Below are positions 15,327 through 23,781 of a DNA stretch of 64,000 nucleotides, one piece after another. A program made the translations under genes and the position numbers. Below the pieces are notes generated by a model. The model was given only the letters and a program-made list of their open reading frames with translations. It searched no databases and was not told where the DNA came from. Position 1 is the stretch's first letter, and the number at the start of each line of letters is the position of its first letter. This DNA is from Paenibacillus ihumii (GTDB lineage: Bacteria; Bacillota; Bacilli; Paenibacillales; Paenibacillaceae): NCBI RefSeq assembly GCF_001403875.1, contig NZ_LN884299.1, forward strand, positions 3,809,674 to 3,873,673. Direction: 5' to 3'.

Positions 15327-15805
15327 CCCTTGATTATAGATACATTTCCTGCACTAGTTACCGCACATATAGCATTGGAGAAAACTTCAACATAGGCATA
15401 GCCCGGATGAAGAGCTATGCTTCTCCCTCGTTCCATTCCGGCAGGCAGTGCCTGGCCCACTTTGTAATGCTCAACAATTTCCAATGCTACATCTAGGGTA
15501 TGTACTTCATATGGCGCTCCTAAATAACATTTGGAAATAATGCCGATTGGAAATTGGTGGGGCTGCAGCTCTGGAAACTCACTCGCAATAGCCTGAATCA
15601 GATCCTGAATAACCTGTTGGCTGCAGACAGCCCCGCCAGCATCTAATTTCGTCATGGCTTCCGTGTAAACATCCGATCGTTTGGAGCGGAGCCTTTTCTC
15701 CAGCGCTGCTCCAGACAGCTCGATATTCGGTCGAGTTATGGTCGCGGTCTTCAGAATTTGCTCCGTATTCGTTTTGGGCTGGACATTTAACAGTGGTCGT
15801 CGCAA
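15323..15805 (-). CDS. Uncharacterised first protein of AAA+ operon
   Basis: I chose a TTG start at 15805 (reading LRRPLLNVQP) because AGAGGGTGG lies just upstream; the ATG at 15823 has no RBS and the RBS would fall inside the gene. The protein has 160 residues: an N-terminal linker, a helical middle (EKRLRSKRSDVYTEAMTKLD; VIQDLIQAIASEFPELQ) and a beta-rich C-terminal part (ERGRSIALHPGYAYVEVFSN, then AICAVTSAGNVSIIKG). No known domain recognised. It overlaps the coiled-coil gene by 4 bp and opens the operon, with the promoter somewhere in 15806-15935. Confidence 0.65.
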   Translation of the reverse strand: MRRPLLNVQPKTNTEQILKTATITRPNIELSGAALEKRLRSKRSDVYTEAMTKLDAGGAVCSQQVIQDLIQAIASEFPELQPHQFPIGIISKCYLGAPYEVHTLDVALEIVEHYKVGQALPAGMERGRSIALHPGYAYVEVFSNAICAVTSAGNVSIIKG

Positions 15806-15935
15806 GTTGCCACCCTCTTTCATATATGTAATCGCTAACGCCTAGTAAAATAGGACCACAAGTTTTCCATATTTTAAGTATATTGATAGTGTCGAAGGAA
15901 GTAAACATGAATATAATCCTGTAGAAAAACTTAAG

Positions 15936-15961
15936 AAAGATGTCGAAATCTCGACATCTTT
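15936..15961 (-). terminator. Terminator of the alpha/beta hydrolase gene
   Basis: A perfect 11-bp inverted repeat, AAAGATGTCGA-aatc-TCGACATCTTT, followed on the minus strand by a T-rich stretch, about 100 bp beyond the hydrolase stop and between it and the AAA+ operon promoter. Confidence 0.65.
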
Positions 15962-16060
15962 ACAATACCATCATCGCAGATAGACCGCAGCTGCTCCTTG
16001 TGTATGCATTTACAGAGGAATGCTTCAATTCTATTTGGTTTCCAAGCAATTGCAATTACC

Positions 16061-16777
16061 TTACGGCGTCAAAAAATCCGCGATGGCCTCCACCGTTTGC
16101 CGCTGCTGCTCTTCCCTGGTGATCAGCGCTGTCCCGTCTCCATCCTGCTCCCCGTAATTGCCGAAGTAGGCGTGATTTCCGCCTTCAATAACATACTGGT
16201 TTGGAGTGTCTTCCAGCTTGTCCGTATTCAGGATCATATCCTCACTGCCATATATAGCGAGCGTCGGAAGCTCGGCAGCGCCTACGGGATAAGCGCCGAG
16301 CAGAATCATCCCTTCTAATCTGCCGGTATTCTTGCCGGCATAGCTGCTCGCCATCGCTCCGCCCAAGGAATGCCCGCCGATATACCAGTGCTTCACCTCC
16401 GGAAGCTGCCCGAATACGCGGTCTGCGGCATTCATGTCAAATACCGCCAAATTAAAGGGCATTTGCATTAGTACGCAGGTTATCCCTTGCTGAGACAACT
16501 GTTTTAACAGCGGGGCGTATGCGGCTGCTTCTACCTTGCCTCCAGGGTAGAAGATCAGGGCCGTGTCGCTGGCCTGCTGCTCCGGGTAGAAAATCCACAT
16601 TTTATCCTTGGTAACAATGCTGTTCTCTTCGCCAGCCATAGCTTGCACCGCCGCTTCATCCGCCCGATAGTAATCGAGGGTATAGATATAAAATGCACCT
16701 GCGGCAAGGAGCAACGATGCGAAGACGATGGTTGCCGCGATCTTGAGCCGTTTTTTTACTTTCGGTGGCATGGGCAT
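16061..16777 (-). CDS. Membrane-anchored alpha/beta hydrolase
   Basis: A 238-residue alpha/beta hydrolase. One N-terminal membrane segment (IAATIVFASLLLAAGAFYIY, about 12-31) anchors it or acts as an uncleaved signal, placing the enzyme outside the membrane. The nucleophile elbow is GHSLGGAMASSYAG (Ser of GHSLG), the acid is likely in IYGSEDMIL, and the catalytic His is in GGNHAYFGNYGEQDGDG. The pattern fits the alpha/beta hydrolase-5 (PF12695) group. The substrate is unknown; esterase-type activity is inferred. The start follows AGGAGG-TTAACC-ATG. Monocistronic, with the terminator at 15936-15961. An inverted repeat (GTGCAGGA...TCCTGCAC, 16819-16877) lies upstream in its leader. Confidence 0.85.
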   Translation of the reverse strand: MPMPPKVKKRLKIAATIVFASLLLAAGAFYIYTLDYYRADEAAVQAMAGEENSIVTKDKMWIFYPEQQASDTALIFYPGGKVEAAAYAPLLKQLSQQGITCVLMQMPFNLAVFDMNAADRVFGQLPEVKHWYIGGHSLGGAMASSYAGKNTGRLEGMILLGAYPVGAAELPTLAIYGSEDMILNTDKLEDTPNQYVIEGGNHAYFGNYGEQDGDGTALITREEQQRQTVEAIADFLTP

Positions 16778-16818
16778 GGTTAACCTCCTCTTATTTGCGT
16801 TAGCTTATTGATACAAAA

Positions 16819-16877
16819 GTGCAGGAATCCTCGTAGCAAAAAGGCTTGCCCCTTAAAACTACGGAAAACTCCTGCAC
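16819..16877. other. Inverted repeat upstream of the hydrolase
   Basis: The arms GTGCAGGA...CTCGTAG and CTACG...TCCTGCAC can pair over most of 59 bp with an A-rich loop. It may be a terminator-like or attenuator structure in the hydrolase leader; its function is not known. Confidence 0.4.
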
Positions 16878-17004
16878 ACATTACATGGCCCCTTAAATGA
16901 ACTGGAGTCCTTCTCTGCAATAAACAAAACAACGGATTGTTGACTCTGGATGGCCAGGATCAGATAACTGATCAGACAACTGATCAGACAACTAGATGTA
17001 TTTC

Positions 17005-17052
17005 CTGCAGTTAGTTCGTCGGTTTTGGCCATGTTAGAAGGAACTAACTGCA
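17005..17052. repeat. Inverted AACTAACTGCA repeat beside the IS
   Basis: TGCAGTTAGTTC at 17005-17017 pairs with GAACTAACTGCA at 17041-17052. The same AACTAACTGCA word recurs on the other side of the IS at about 18402, with CATTTAGTTT variants at 18360 and 18475. It looks like a dispersed short repeat into which the IS inserted. Confidence 0.5.
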
Positions 17053-17097
17053 AAACTGGACTTCTGTCAAGAAAGTGGACACCTATTAAGTGAAAGT

Positions 17098-17928
17098 TTA
17101 TGCCGTCTCCTTCTTGAATTGCGCAGCAAATTGAACCGGCGACAAATAGCCGATTGAACCGTGGATTCGTTTGCGGTTGTAGAAAAATTCAATGTACCTG
17201 TAAATGGTCTCGTAAGCCTGTTGTTTGGTCTTGAACTTCGTTCTGTAGATGAGTTCTTTTTTCAAAATGCTGTGAAATGACTCGATACAAGCGTTATCAT
17301 AGCAATTCCCTTTACGACTCATGCTAACCTTCATGGAATATGATTCAATCTTGTCGCGGTACTCCTTCGATGCGTACTGTGAACCGCGATCGGAATGGTG
17401 AAGCAATCCTTTATCTGGTTTTTTCGCATCATATGCGGCTTCTAGAGCATCTAAGACAAGTTCTGTAGTCATCCGGCCGTAAAGCCGCCAACCCACGATC
17501 TCGCGTGTGCACAGATCCATCAGACTAGCCAAGTACAGCCGTCCTTCTCGGCAGGGGATGTAGGTAATATCCGCAACCCACACTTTGTTCGGTTCAGATA
17601 CGGCAAAGTTCTGGTCCAGCTCGTTGGGAGCAATGGGTGAGTCATGATTGGAATCGGTCGTCTGCACCTTAAATTTACGGGAGACACAAGAACGCAACCC
17701 CAGTTCTTTCATGTAGATGCTAACTGTGCGCTCCGCGATCTGGATACGTTCTTTCCACAGCATTCGGGTAATCTTAGGACTGCCGTAGCGTTCCTCGGAG
17801 TCATGAAAATGATACATGACCCTCTCCAGAACCTTCGCCTTTCGAAGTTTCTGCTCGCTAGGCAATGCCTTTTGCCACTTGTAGAAGCCACTCCGAGACA
17901 CTTGTAAAACCTTGCACATCTTCTCCAC
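17098..17928 (-). CDS. IS3-family transposase orfB (DDE integrase)
   Basis: The catalytic half of the IS transposase, 276 residues from the internal ATG, with an rve integrase core. The DDE triad is visible: D in VWVADITYIP, D in LLHHSDRGSQYAS, E in NACIESFHSILKKEL. The HTH_21-like N-terminal region is SRSGFYKWQKALPSEQKLRK. The frame stays open upstream of the ATG and reads KEHRSEFPVEKMCKVLQVSR in continuity with orfA after a -1 shift, so the true product is the orfA-orfB fusion rather than this start. Confidence 0.93.
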   Translation of the reverse strand: MEKMCKVLQVSRSGFYKWQKALPSEQKLRKAKVLERVMYHFHDSEERYGSPKITRMLWKERIQIAERTVSIYMKELGLRSCVSRKFKVQTTDSNHDSPIAPNELDQNFAVSEPNKVWVADITYIPCREGRLYLASLMDLCTREIVGWRLYGRMTTELVLDALEAAYDAKKPDKGLLHHSDRGSQYASKEYRDKIESYSMKVSMSRKGNCYDNACIESFHSILKKELIYRTKFKTKQQAYETIYRYIEFFYNRKRIHGSIGYLSPVQFAAQFKKETA

Positions 17929-17966
17929 CGGAAACTCGGAGCGATGTTCTTTGATGAATTGGAACC

Positions 17967-18281
17967 TCAGTTCCTTTCTTTGCTGAAGATGTGCAGCGCC
18001 TTTTTTAATATAGCGAGTTCTTCCTGGAGATCTTGATTTTCCCGCTCCTTCTCTTGATTCTCCAGTTCCTTTTTACGCAGTTGTTGTTCGAGTTGACGCA
18101 CTCTCTCCGGTGTGACTAAAGATTCCAGCTGGATATCATCACGGTAAAGTGCTTTCCAGTTATGCAACACACCCGCAGATATACCGAGTTCTTCGGCCAA
18201 CTGCGACATTGACTTACTTTGCTCTAAAATATACTTCACTGTCTGCTTCTTAAACTCTTCACTGTAACTATTACGTTCCAT
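17967..18281 (-). CDS. IS3-family transposase orfA (HTH and leucine zipper)
   Basis: A 104-residue orfA. The helix-turn-helix is YSEEFKKQTVKYILEQSKSM, then SQLAEELGISAGVLHNWK. The leucine zipper is in VRQLEQQLRKKELENQEKER. The A6-G slippery site at 18006-18000 (minus strand A-AAA-AAG) sits near its 3' end; a -1 slip there leads straight into orfB. The start follows AGGGAGAGATG. Confidence 0.92.
   Translation of the reverse strand: MERNSYSEEFKKQTVKYILEQSKSMSQLAEELGISAGVLHNWKALYRDDIQLESLVTPERVRQLEQQLRKKELENQEKERENQDLQEELAILKKALHIFSKERN
18000..18006 (-). promoter_or_regulatory. Programmed -1 ribosomal frameshift site
   Basis: Minus strand A AAA AAG (frame 0 ...TTA AAA AAG). A -1 slip gives AAA AAA GGC GCT GCA CAT and opens the orfB frame without a stop. 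This is the standard arrangement for IS3-type elements. Confidence 0.85.
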
Positions 18282-18345
18282 CCGGACATCTCTCCCTTAA
18301 GGATTATTATCTAGGTTCACTTAAGGACTGTCCACTTTTTATTCT

Positions 18346-18672
18346 AGCTGCAAACCTACATTTAGTTTCAAGCTATTTTCCACGAATTCGTTCGATTCAA
18401 GCAAACTAACTGCATGTTTTGCATCTAGTGTACGGTTTATTTGATATAGCAGCCTAACTAGCTGTATAAAATACATTTAGTTTTTTATATGACCAGGAAA
18501 ACTAGGGGCTGAATAGTAGCCATAAGTTTTTTCGGGCAGACTCCACATGTAAAGGGCCAAGCCGTAATGACAGCATTAGCTATGAGCTAAAGCTATAGTC
18601 GATAATAGAAACCGCACTCTTCATCCATTTTCAAATGAAGGCATTCGCCTCTCCGCTATTTGTTCCTCTCCG
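18346..18672. other. Gene-free spacer after the IS
   Basis: About 327 bp between the IS right end and the diguanylate cyclase stop. It contains CATTTAGTTT and AACTAACTGCA short dispersed repeats (18358-18485). No reading frame with an RBS and no clear terminator was seen. Confidence 0.5.
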
Positions 18673-19929
18673 CTACCTGCTCACGCAGTTGCGGCCCTTT
18701 TTCTTGGCACGGTACAAGGCCGTGTCCGCCGACTTCATGACGGCATCCGGCTTCTTGTGCTTCTCGCTTTTTTGGGCTAAACCGATGCTCACAGTGATGT
18801 AAATTTGCTTCCCGGCACTGCTATTTCGAGTTTTGCGCCGGGACCTGCTCTTGCCCCTCCCTTTGCGATTGCGCAGCGTGAACGGCCGTTTGGCTATTTG
18901 CTCCCTCAGTTGCTCCAGATGCGGCAGCGCATCCTGCACGCTTCTCCCCGGAAAGAGAATCGTGAACTCCTCGCCGCCGTAACGGTAGGATTTCCCGCCG
19001 CCCGTCACATCCTTGATGACCGAAGCCACCAGCTTCAGCGCCTCGTCTCCTGTGTCATGTCCATAAGTATCGTTAAACTTCTTGAAATGATCGATATCCA
19101 GCATGGCAATGACATAGTTCATGCCCAGCTTCATCATATCCTGCTTCAAGGCCCGCCGGGAGGGCAGACCTGTAAGCTCATCCGTAAATGCCATCGAATA
19201 CGAATCCTGGATGATCGAAGTCACCAGAACAATGCCGGAAACGGCAAAAAACACCACATACATCATCGGATCTTGGTTCTCGTGCAGCACATAGAACATA
19301 GCGCATAACACGGCAATAAACGCGATATCCTGAGACGTTTTGTATTTGACCTGCCTCGTGGTGAGGAGGATTAGAGCAATCAGGAAGATGCTGACGGACA
19401 GCTGACTGACTGCTGTAATGGAAGTAAGGCTGACAGGAAGCATGTCTTTTGTGATCAATGAAAGAAAACCGCCTTGCTCGGGACGCAGCAGCCAACTCGC
19501 AATCAACACCTGGGAAAAGATAGTCCCGATGCGGAGCAAGCCCCACAGGCTTAGTATTCCCCGTTCCTTGAACAATGAGAATAACCCGATATTCAGGGGA
19601 ATCATCAGAGAGATGATCGCATGGATATCGGCGGCAGCAATTGGAAAGGACGGGCTCAGCTTCGTCAAGCCAGGCAAATATTCCATGGACGCCAAAGCCA
19701 GGGCAAGTATGACAAGAGTAAACAATTCCCTGCTCCGGTTGAATTTCCACGAGATCACGGCGCCCACGGCAAAGATCACATAGGGGGACAGCTCGATAAT
19801 ATCCAGCTGCGCCCGTGCCAGCGTACTGGTTTCTTTATAGAAATAATAGGCCGCAGCCATGAATAGAAATGGGAGAACAAGCTTAAGGACGTTCCGAACC
19901 GTAGTCTTCAAGTAAATGATTCCCTTCAT
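18673..19929 (-). CDS. Membrane-bound diguanylate cyclase (GGDEF)
   Basis: Makes cyclic di-GMP from two GTP. The 418-residue protein has a membrane sensor of about 6-8 segments (residues 12-240) and a C-terminal GGDEF domain starting at FTDELTGLPSRRAL (248-261), with D of MLDIDHFKKFNDTYGHDTGD (276-295) and the active loop GGEEF at 318-322. The RxxD inhibitory site expected at 309-312 is absent (TGGG instead), so product inhibition is unlikely. A very basic insert (RNRKGRGKSRSRRKTRNSSA, 353-372) splits the domain before the last strand (ITVSIGLAQ). There is no EAL partner nearby. Monocistronic. Confidence 0.9.
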   Translation of the reverse strand: MKGIIYLKTTVRNVLKLVLPFLFMAAAYYFYKETSTLARAQLDIIELSPYVIFAVGAVISWKFNRSRELFTLVILALALASMEYLPGLTKLSPSFPIAAADIHAIISLMIPLNIGLFSLFKERGILSLWGLLRIGTIFSQVLIASWLLRPEQGGFLSLITKDMLPVSLTSITAVSQLSVSIFLIALILLTTRQVKYKTSQDIAFIAVLCAMFYVLHENQDPMMYVVFFAVSGIVLVTSIIQDSYSMAFTDELTGLPSRRALKQDMMKLGMNYVIAMLDIDHFKKFNDTYGHDTGDEALKLVASVIKDVTGGGKSYRYGGEEFTILFPGRSVQDALPHLEQLREQIAKRPFTLRNRKGRGKSRSRRKTRNSSAGKQIYITVSIGLAQKSEKHKKPDAVMKSADTALYRAKKKGRNCVSR

Positions 19930-20093
19930 GAATGTTTTACGTTTGCTTCATACTTATTATCGGCCAAAGCAAAGCACCAACTTAGAAATTATGCAGCACA
20001 ATTATCTATGAATTGCCGGCAAGGACAAATGAAAAAATAAAGCAAAGCAAATAATCAACATTAAGGTTTAACCTAGCCTTAAAATAAAAAACA

Positions 20094-20113
20094 ACGGGCT
20101 ATGGCTATAGCCC
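20094..20113 (-). terminator. Terminator of the GH3 gene 20130-22568
   Basis: Hairpin CGGGCTAT-GGCT-ATAGCCCG, followed on the minus strand by TTGTTTTTTATTTT, 17 bp after the stop codon. Confidence 0.9.
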
Positions 20114-20129
20114 GCTGCTAGGATCTGAA

Positions 20130-22568
20130 TTATTGCCCATTCTTCTGCAAGCGCATCTTCTCCGCCTTCACCTTACGGCTTCTCTCCTTCAAAAAGTGGC
20201 TCAAGCCCTTGAAGAAACGGCCGTTGGCCATCATCAACAGGCCATCCACCATCGCCATATTCACAACGCCCCCCGTCATTCTGGCAATTCCTCTGAACGG
20301 CGTGTGATAGACGGACATCATGATTAGATTGGCAGTGCTCCGCTTGCCGATTTTTCTCAGGAACCAGTAGGAGAACACTATCAAATGATAGGCCAGCCTA
20401 GCGGCAGCCCCTTTCGCATACTGGCATTGCTCGATCGTATCGTTATAGCCAAGCGGCTTGGATCTGTCCCAGGTGGCAACAGGCACCTTGTGTCCGATCA
20501 GCTGCTCAAATTCATCAACGCCGACGTCGCTCACCCGGCCTGAATAGTAGGAAGGCAGCTTGTCCTTCTCGTAGGGGACAGGCGCCCCCGTACCCATCAC
20601 ATAGAGGGACCCGGTCAGTCTGATATCCGCACTGGAGGCTCCGACCATAATCGTATATTCCGCATCTTCGACTTCCCACTCATTCGTCCTTACGTTGAAA
20701 TAGCGAAATGTCTTATCGTCGAAAGGAATCGTCACCGTCTTGGACTCTCCGGCATTGATAAATACTTTAACGAAGCCCTTAAGTTCTTTGCGCGGCCTGA
20801 ATATATCGCTGGACTTACAGCCAACGTACAGCTGCGCGACTTCCATGCCCGCCCTGTCGCCCGAGTTGGTCAATGTGAAGGTTACCCCTGTCCGGCCTAC
20901 CTTAATATCGGAATAGTCGAAGGTGGTATAGCTGAGGCCGTATCCAAAAGGAAACAGCACATCGACGCCCGCCGTATCATAATAACGATAGCCGATAAAA
21001 ATACTCTCCCGATATTCGACCGTCAATTCGTTGCCCGGAAACTGGCGGTACGAGGGAGTGTCCTCATAACGAAGCGGGTACGTCTCCGCCAGCTTGCCGG
21101 ATGGATTTACGTCGCCGGATAATACGCGGAGGATAGCTCTTGCTCCCGCTTGTCCTCCCAAATATCCATGCAGCAATCCTCTCACCTTGCCGATCCAGGG
21201 CATCTCGACTGCAGAGCCGCAGGAGAGGATCGCGATAATATTCGGATTCACCTCATGCAAAGCGTGGAGCAAATCGATCTGGTTCTCTGGAATCTGCATG
21301 CTCTGCCGATCCAGACCGTCAGCCTCCGTAACTTCATCCAGGCCGAGATACAGCAGCACGACATCCGCCTTCCTTGCAAGTGCGCAGGCTTTGGCGATCT
21401 TGCGCGGATTCTTCTTGCCGTAGCGCTCAAAGCCCGGCTCAAAGCCGATGCTGACGATGCCCGACTCTTCGAAGCAATCCAGAGTATGATCCAGGATCGT
21501 AGGGTTCACGATCGATGACCCTGCCCCCTGGTAGCGCGCATCCTTGGCGAAATCGCCGATAACGGCCACCTTCTTGCCGAATTTAAGAGGCAGAATGCTC
21601 CCCTCGTTTTTGAGCAGCACGATAGACTCTTCCGCTACCTTCTGCGATACCCGATGATGCTGCTCCACATTGAACTCCAGCCGGGGACGCTGGTATACGG
21701 CCTCCGTCGTAAAAATAAGCTCAAGAAGCCGGTCTACGCATTCGTCCAAAACCCTCTCCGGAATTCTTCCGCTGTGAACGGCCTCTACAATTTCCTGATC
21801 CGTCTCCCCAGCCGTCGTCGGCATCTCCAGCTCATTGCCTGCCAGCAGCCCTGCCACGCGGTCGTTGCTGCCGCCCCAATCCGTGACGACGACGCCCTGG
21901 TAACCCCATTCGCCGCGCAAAATGTCCTGCATCAGATGCATATTCTCATTGGCATATGTACCATTTATTTTATTGTAGGAGGACATGATCGATTTCGTCC
22001 TGCCTTCCTTCACCGCAATTTCGAAAGCGGTCAAGTAAATTTCCCTAAGCGTTCTTTCGTCGACGACCGCATCGATCGACATCCGTCTCTCTTCTTGATT
22101 GTTTACAGCAAAATGCTTGACGCAAGCGGATATTCCTTGCGATTGAATGCCTCTAATATAACTGGCTGCCATCTTGCCGGCCAGATAGGGATCCTCGCTA
22201 AAGTATTCGAAATTTCTTCCGCATAGAGGATTACGCTTCATATTGACCCCGGGACCGAGCAGGACGTTGACCTTCTGGGAAATGGCCTCTTCTCCCAAAT
22301 ATTCGCCGACCTTCTCTCCCAGCTCCACATTCCAGCTGTTTGCCACCGTGGCTGCTGTCGGATAGCAGGTGGCGGGAACCCCGGCATTCAAGCCCAGCTT
22401 GTCCGCGGCCACAGCCTGTTTCCGGATGCCATGCGGTCCGTCGGCAAGGAACATGCTGGGAATGGCCAGCCGGCCAATGTCCTGCGTTTGCCAGAAATCC
22501 TTGCCTGACATTAATGAAGCTTTTTCCTCGATCGTCATCTTTTCGATTAATTCTTTATACTTCATCAT
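20130..22568 (-). CDS. GH3 beta-glucosidase, cytosolic (copy A)
   Basis: An 812-residue glycoside hydrolase family 3 enzyme with canonical order: GH3 N-terminal TIM barrel (1-300), GH3 C-domain (310-540) and fibronectin-III-like domain (about 570-645). Substrate and active-site motifs: FLADGPHGIRKQ (40-51), GVNMKRNPLCGRNFEYFSED (107-126), KHFAVNNQE (151-159), and nucleophile D230 in GVVVTDWGGSNDR. There is no signal peptide. Unusually, a ~150-residue tail follows the Fn3 domain, with amphipathic or hydrophobic stretches (LIVFSYWFLRKIGKRSTANL; ARMTGGVVNMAMVDGLLMMA), suggesting membrane association. It is a close paralogue of copy B (24418-26841). It is separated from the GT2 gene by a terminator, so it has its own promoter. 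Confidence 0.93.
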   Translation of the reverse strand: MMKYKELIEKMTIEEKASLMSGKDFWQTQDIGRLAIPSMFLADGPHGIRKQAVAADKLGLNAGVPATCYPTAATVANSWNVELGEKVGEYLGEEAISQKVNVLLGPGVNMKRNPLCGRNFEYFSEDPYLAGKMAASYIRGIQSQGISACVKHFAVNNQEERRMSIDAVVDERTLREIYLTAFEIAVKEGRTKSIMSSYNKINGTYANENMHLMQDILRGEWGYQGVVVTDWGGSNDRVAGLLAGNELEMPTTAGETDQEIVEAVHSGRIPERVLDECVDRLLELIFTTEAVYQRPRLEFNVEQHHRVSQKVAEESIVLLKNEGSILPLKFGKKVAVIGDFAKDARYQGAGSSIVNPTILDHTLDCFEESGIVSIGFEPGFERYGKKNPRKIAKACALARKADVVLLYLGLDEVTEADGLDRQSMQIPENQIDLLHALHEVNPNIIAILSCGSAVEMPWIGKVRGLLHGYLGGQAGARAILRVLSGDVNPSGKLAETYPLRYEDTPSYRQFPGNELTVEYRESIFIGYRYYDTAGVDVLFPFGYGLSYTTFDYSDIKVGRTGVTFTLTNSGDRAGMEVAQLYVGCKSSDIFRPRKELKGFVKVFINAGESKTVTIPFDDKTFRYFNVRTNEWEVEDAEYTIMVGASSADIRLTGSLYVMGTGAPVPYEKDKLPSYYSGRVSDVGVDEFEQLIGHKVPVATWDRSKPLGYNDTIEQCQYAKGAAARLAYHLIVFSYWFLRKIGKRSTANLIMMSVYHTPFRGIARMTGGVVNMAMVDGLLMMANGRFFKGLSHFLKERSRKVKAEKMRLQKNGQ

Positions 22569-22687
22569 CTAGACCTCTTTTGTATTCTGAGCATATTCAA
22601 AAAGAAAGATCGTTAGCATTTTTAAAGTATATCATATAATATTCCCGGAGACTTAACGCTAGGGGTTAAAATCATCGCCGGCGGAAA

Positions 22688-22722
22688 AAAAATAGGCGGC
22701 ACCTCAAATTGAAGTACCACCT
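22688..22722 (-). terminator. Terminator after the GT2 gene
   Basis: The arms AGGTGGTACTTCAA and TTGAGGTGCCGCCT pair with a few G-U steps and are followed by eight T on the minus strand. It ends the GH3-B/GtrA/GT2 transcript. Confidence 0.85.
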
Positions 22723-22752
22723 CTGTTTATATCGTCCCAACATCCCTAAAAA

Positions 22753-23769
22753 TTAGTTGAACCCGACTAATCTTTGCGATATCTTGTATGCTCCCACGGA
22801 GATCAGACGGCCGGCTCGTCCCGGCAGATGGATCAGCCTTCCCATAAATCCGTATTTAAGCTCTCGATACAACTTGATATCCGTATCCTTAATAAACTTC
22901 CACAGCTCTTTTTTCTTTCTTAAATTCTCAGCCGTCCCGGAACGAATCAATAGAATCGCAGATACCACCGTTACAATCTCAAGATGACCGAGCATATAAC
23001 GGCGAAGATTAGGATGGGAGATGCTGTCCATCCTAGCCTGCTCGATCATCAGTTTGTTTACTTTAAGCTGCTGATCAATCCTCTTAATCATGATGCTCTC
23101 CTGAACGGATTGATCCTCCCGGCCAATGAAATATCTGTAGAAATCGACGTTGATATAAATCATTTTCTTCACATGCAGGAGAGGCACATATACGAATAAA
23201 TTGTCGACATAGAAGGTATGTTTAGGCAGTTCCAGACCGCATTCTCTCAGCAATTGCGTCTGGTATATGATGGAATGCATCAAGAGATATCGGCCTTTGC
23301 GAAAAGGCTTGACGTCATCCCAGGTGAAAATTTTGCCCTCCGGAAGCAGACCGCTATACTTCATGACCTTCCTGTAGCTGCTCTCTTCCTTCTCATAGAC
23401 AAAATTGCTGATCGCCATATCCACGGTCCTGTCTTCGTTTCGCAAATCTCGCAAGGTTTGCAGAATTTTTAGATAGGCCCGAACGTCCACCCAGTCATCG
23501 CTGTCCACGACCTTGAAATACAACCCGGCGGCATTACGGAGCCCGGCATTGACGGCCTCCCCATGCCCGCCGTTCTCCTGGTGGATCGCTTTGACGATCG
23601 TCGGATACCGTCTGGCGTACTCATCGGCAATGATCGCTGTCCGGTCGGAAGATCCATCATTGACGATAAGCAGCTCGACCTCCTCCCCCCCTGGCAGAAG
23701 GGATTCAATGCAATATCTCATATATTCTTGCGAATTATAGCAAGGGATAACTACAGATAACAGTTTCAT
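22753..23769 (-). CDS. Family 2 glycosyltransferase
   Basis: A GT-A fold glycosyltransferase of 338 residues: nucleotide-binding start VVIPCYNSQEYMRYCIESLL, VNDGSSDRT, ENGGHGEAVNAG, and a DxD-type metal site in FKVVDSDDWVD. There is no membrane segment, unlike dolichol-phosphate-type GT2 proteins, so it probably acts at the inner face with the GtrA-like partner encoded 12 bp upstream. Donor and acceptor are unknown. It is the last gene of the GH3-B/GtrA/GT2 transcript. Confidence 0.9.
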   Translation of the reverse strand: MKLLSVVIPCYNSQEYMRYCIESLLPGGEEVELLIVNDGSSDRTAIIADEYARRYPTIVKAIHQENGGHGEAVNAGLRNAAGLYFKVVDSDDWVDVRAYLKILQTLRDLRNEDRTVDMAISNFVYEKEESSYRKVMKYSGLLPEGKIFTWDDVKPFRKGRYLLMHSIIYQTQLLRECGLELPKHTFYVDNLFVYVPLLHVKKMIYINVDFYRYFIGREDQSVQESIMIKRIDQQLKVNKLMIEQARMDSISHPNLRRYMLGHLEIVTVVSAILLIRSGTAENLRKKKELWKFIKDTDIKLYRELKYGFMGRLIHLPGRAGRLISVGAYKISQRLVGFN

Positions 23770-23781
23770 GCTAACACTACC

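Larger units (their letters stand above)
17065..18345 (-). mobile_element. IS3-family insertion sequence, apparently intact
   Basis: Two overlapping frames (orfA 17967-18281, orfB up to 17098) sit between imperfect terminal inverted repeats that share the core AAGTGGACA and, further in, TTAAGTGAA. The left end begins TGTCAAGAAAGTGGACA at 17065; the right end is near 18345. I see no convincing target-site duplication, so the exact ends are uncertain by a few bases. Both transposase frames are complete and the frameshift signal is intact, so it may still be active. Confidence 0.85.

Noticed and set aside
11296..15805. Calling the five-gene operon a known defence or gas-vesicle system
   Set aside because: No nuclease, methylase, toxin or GvpA-like sequence is visible and the partner proteins match none of the systems I know; the function is left open.
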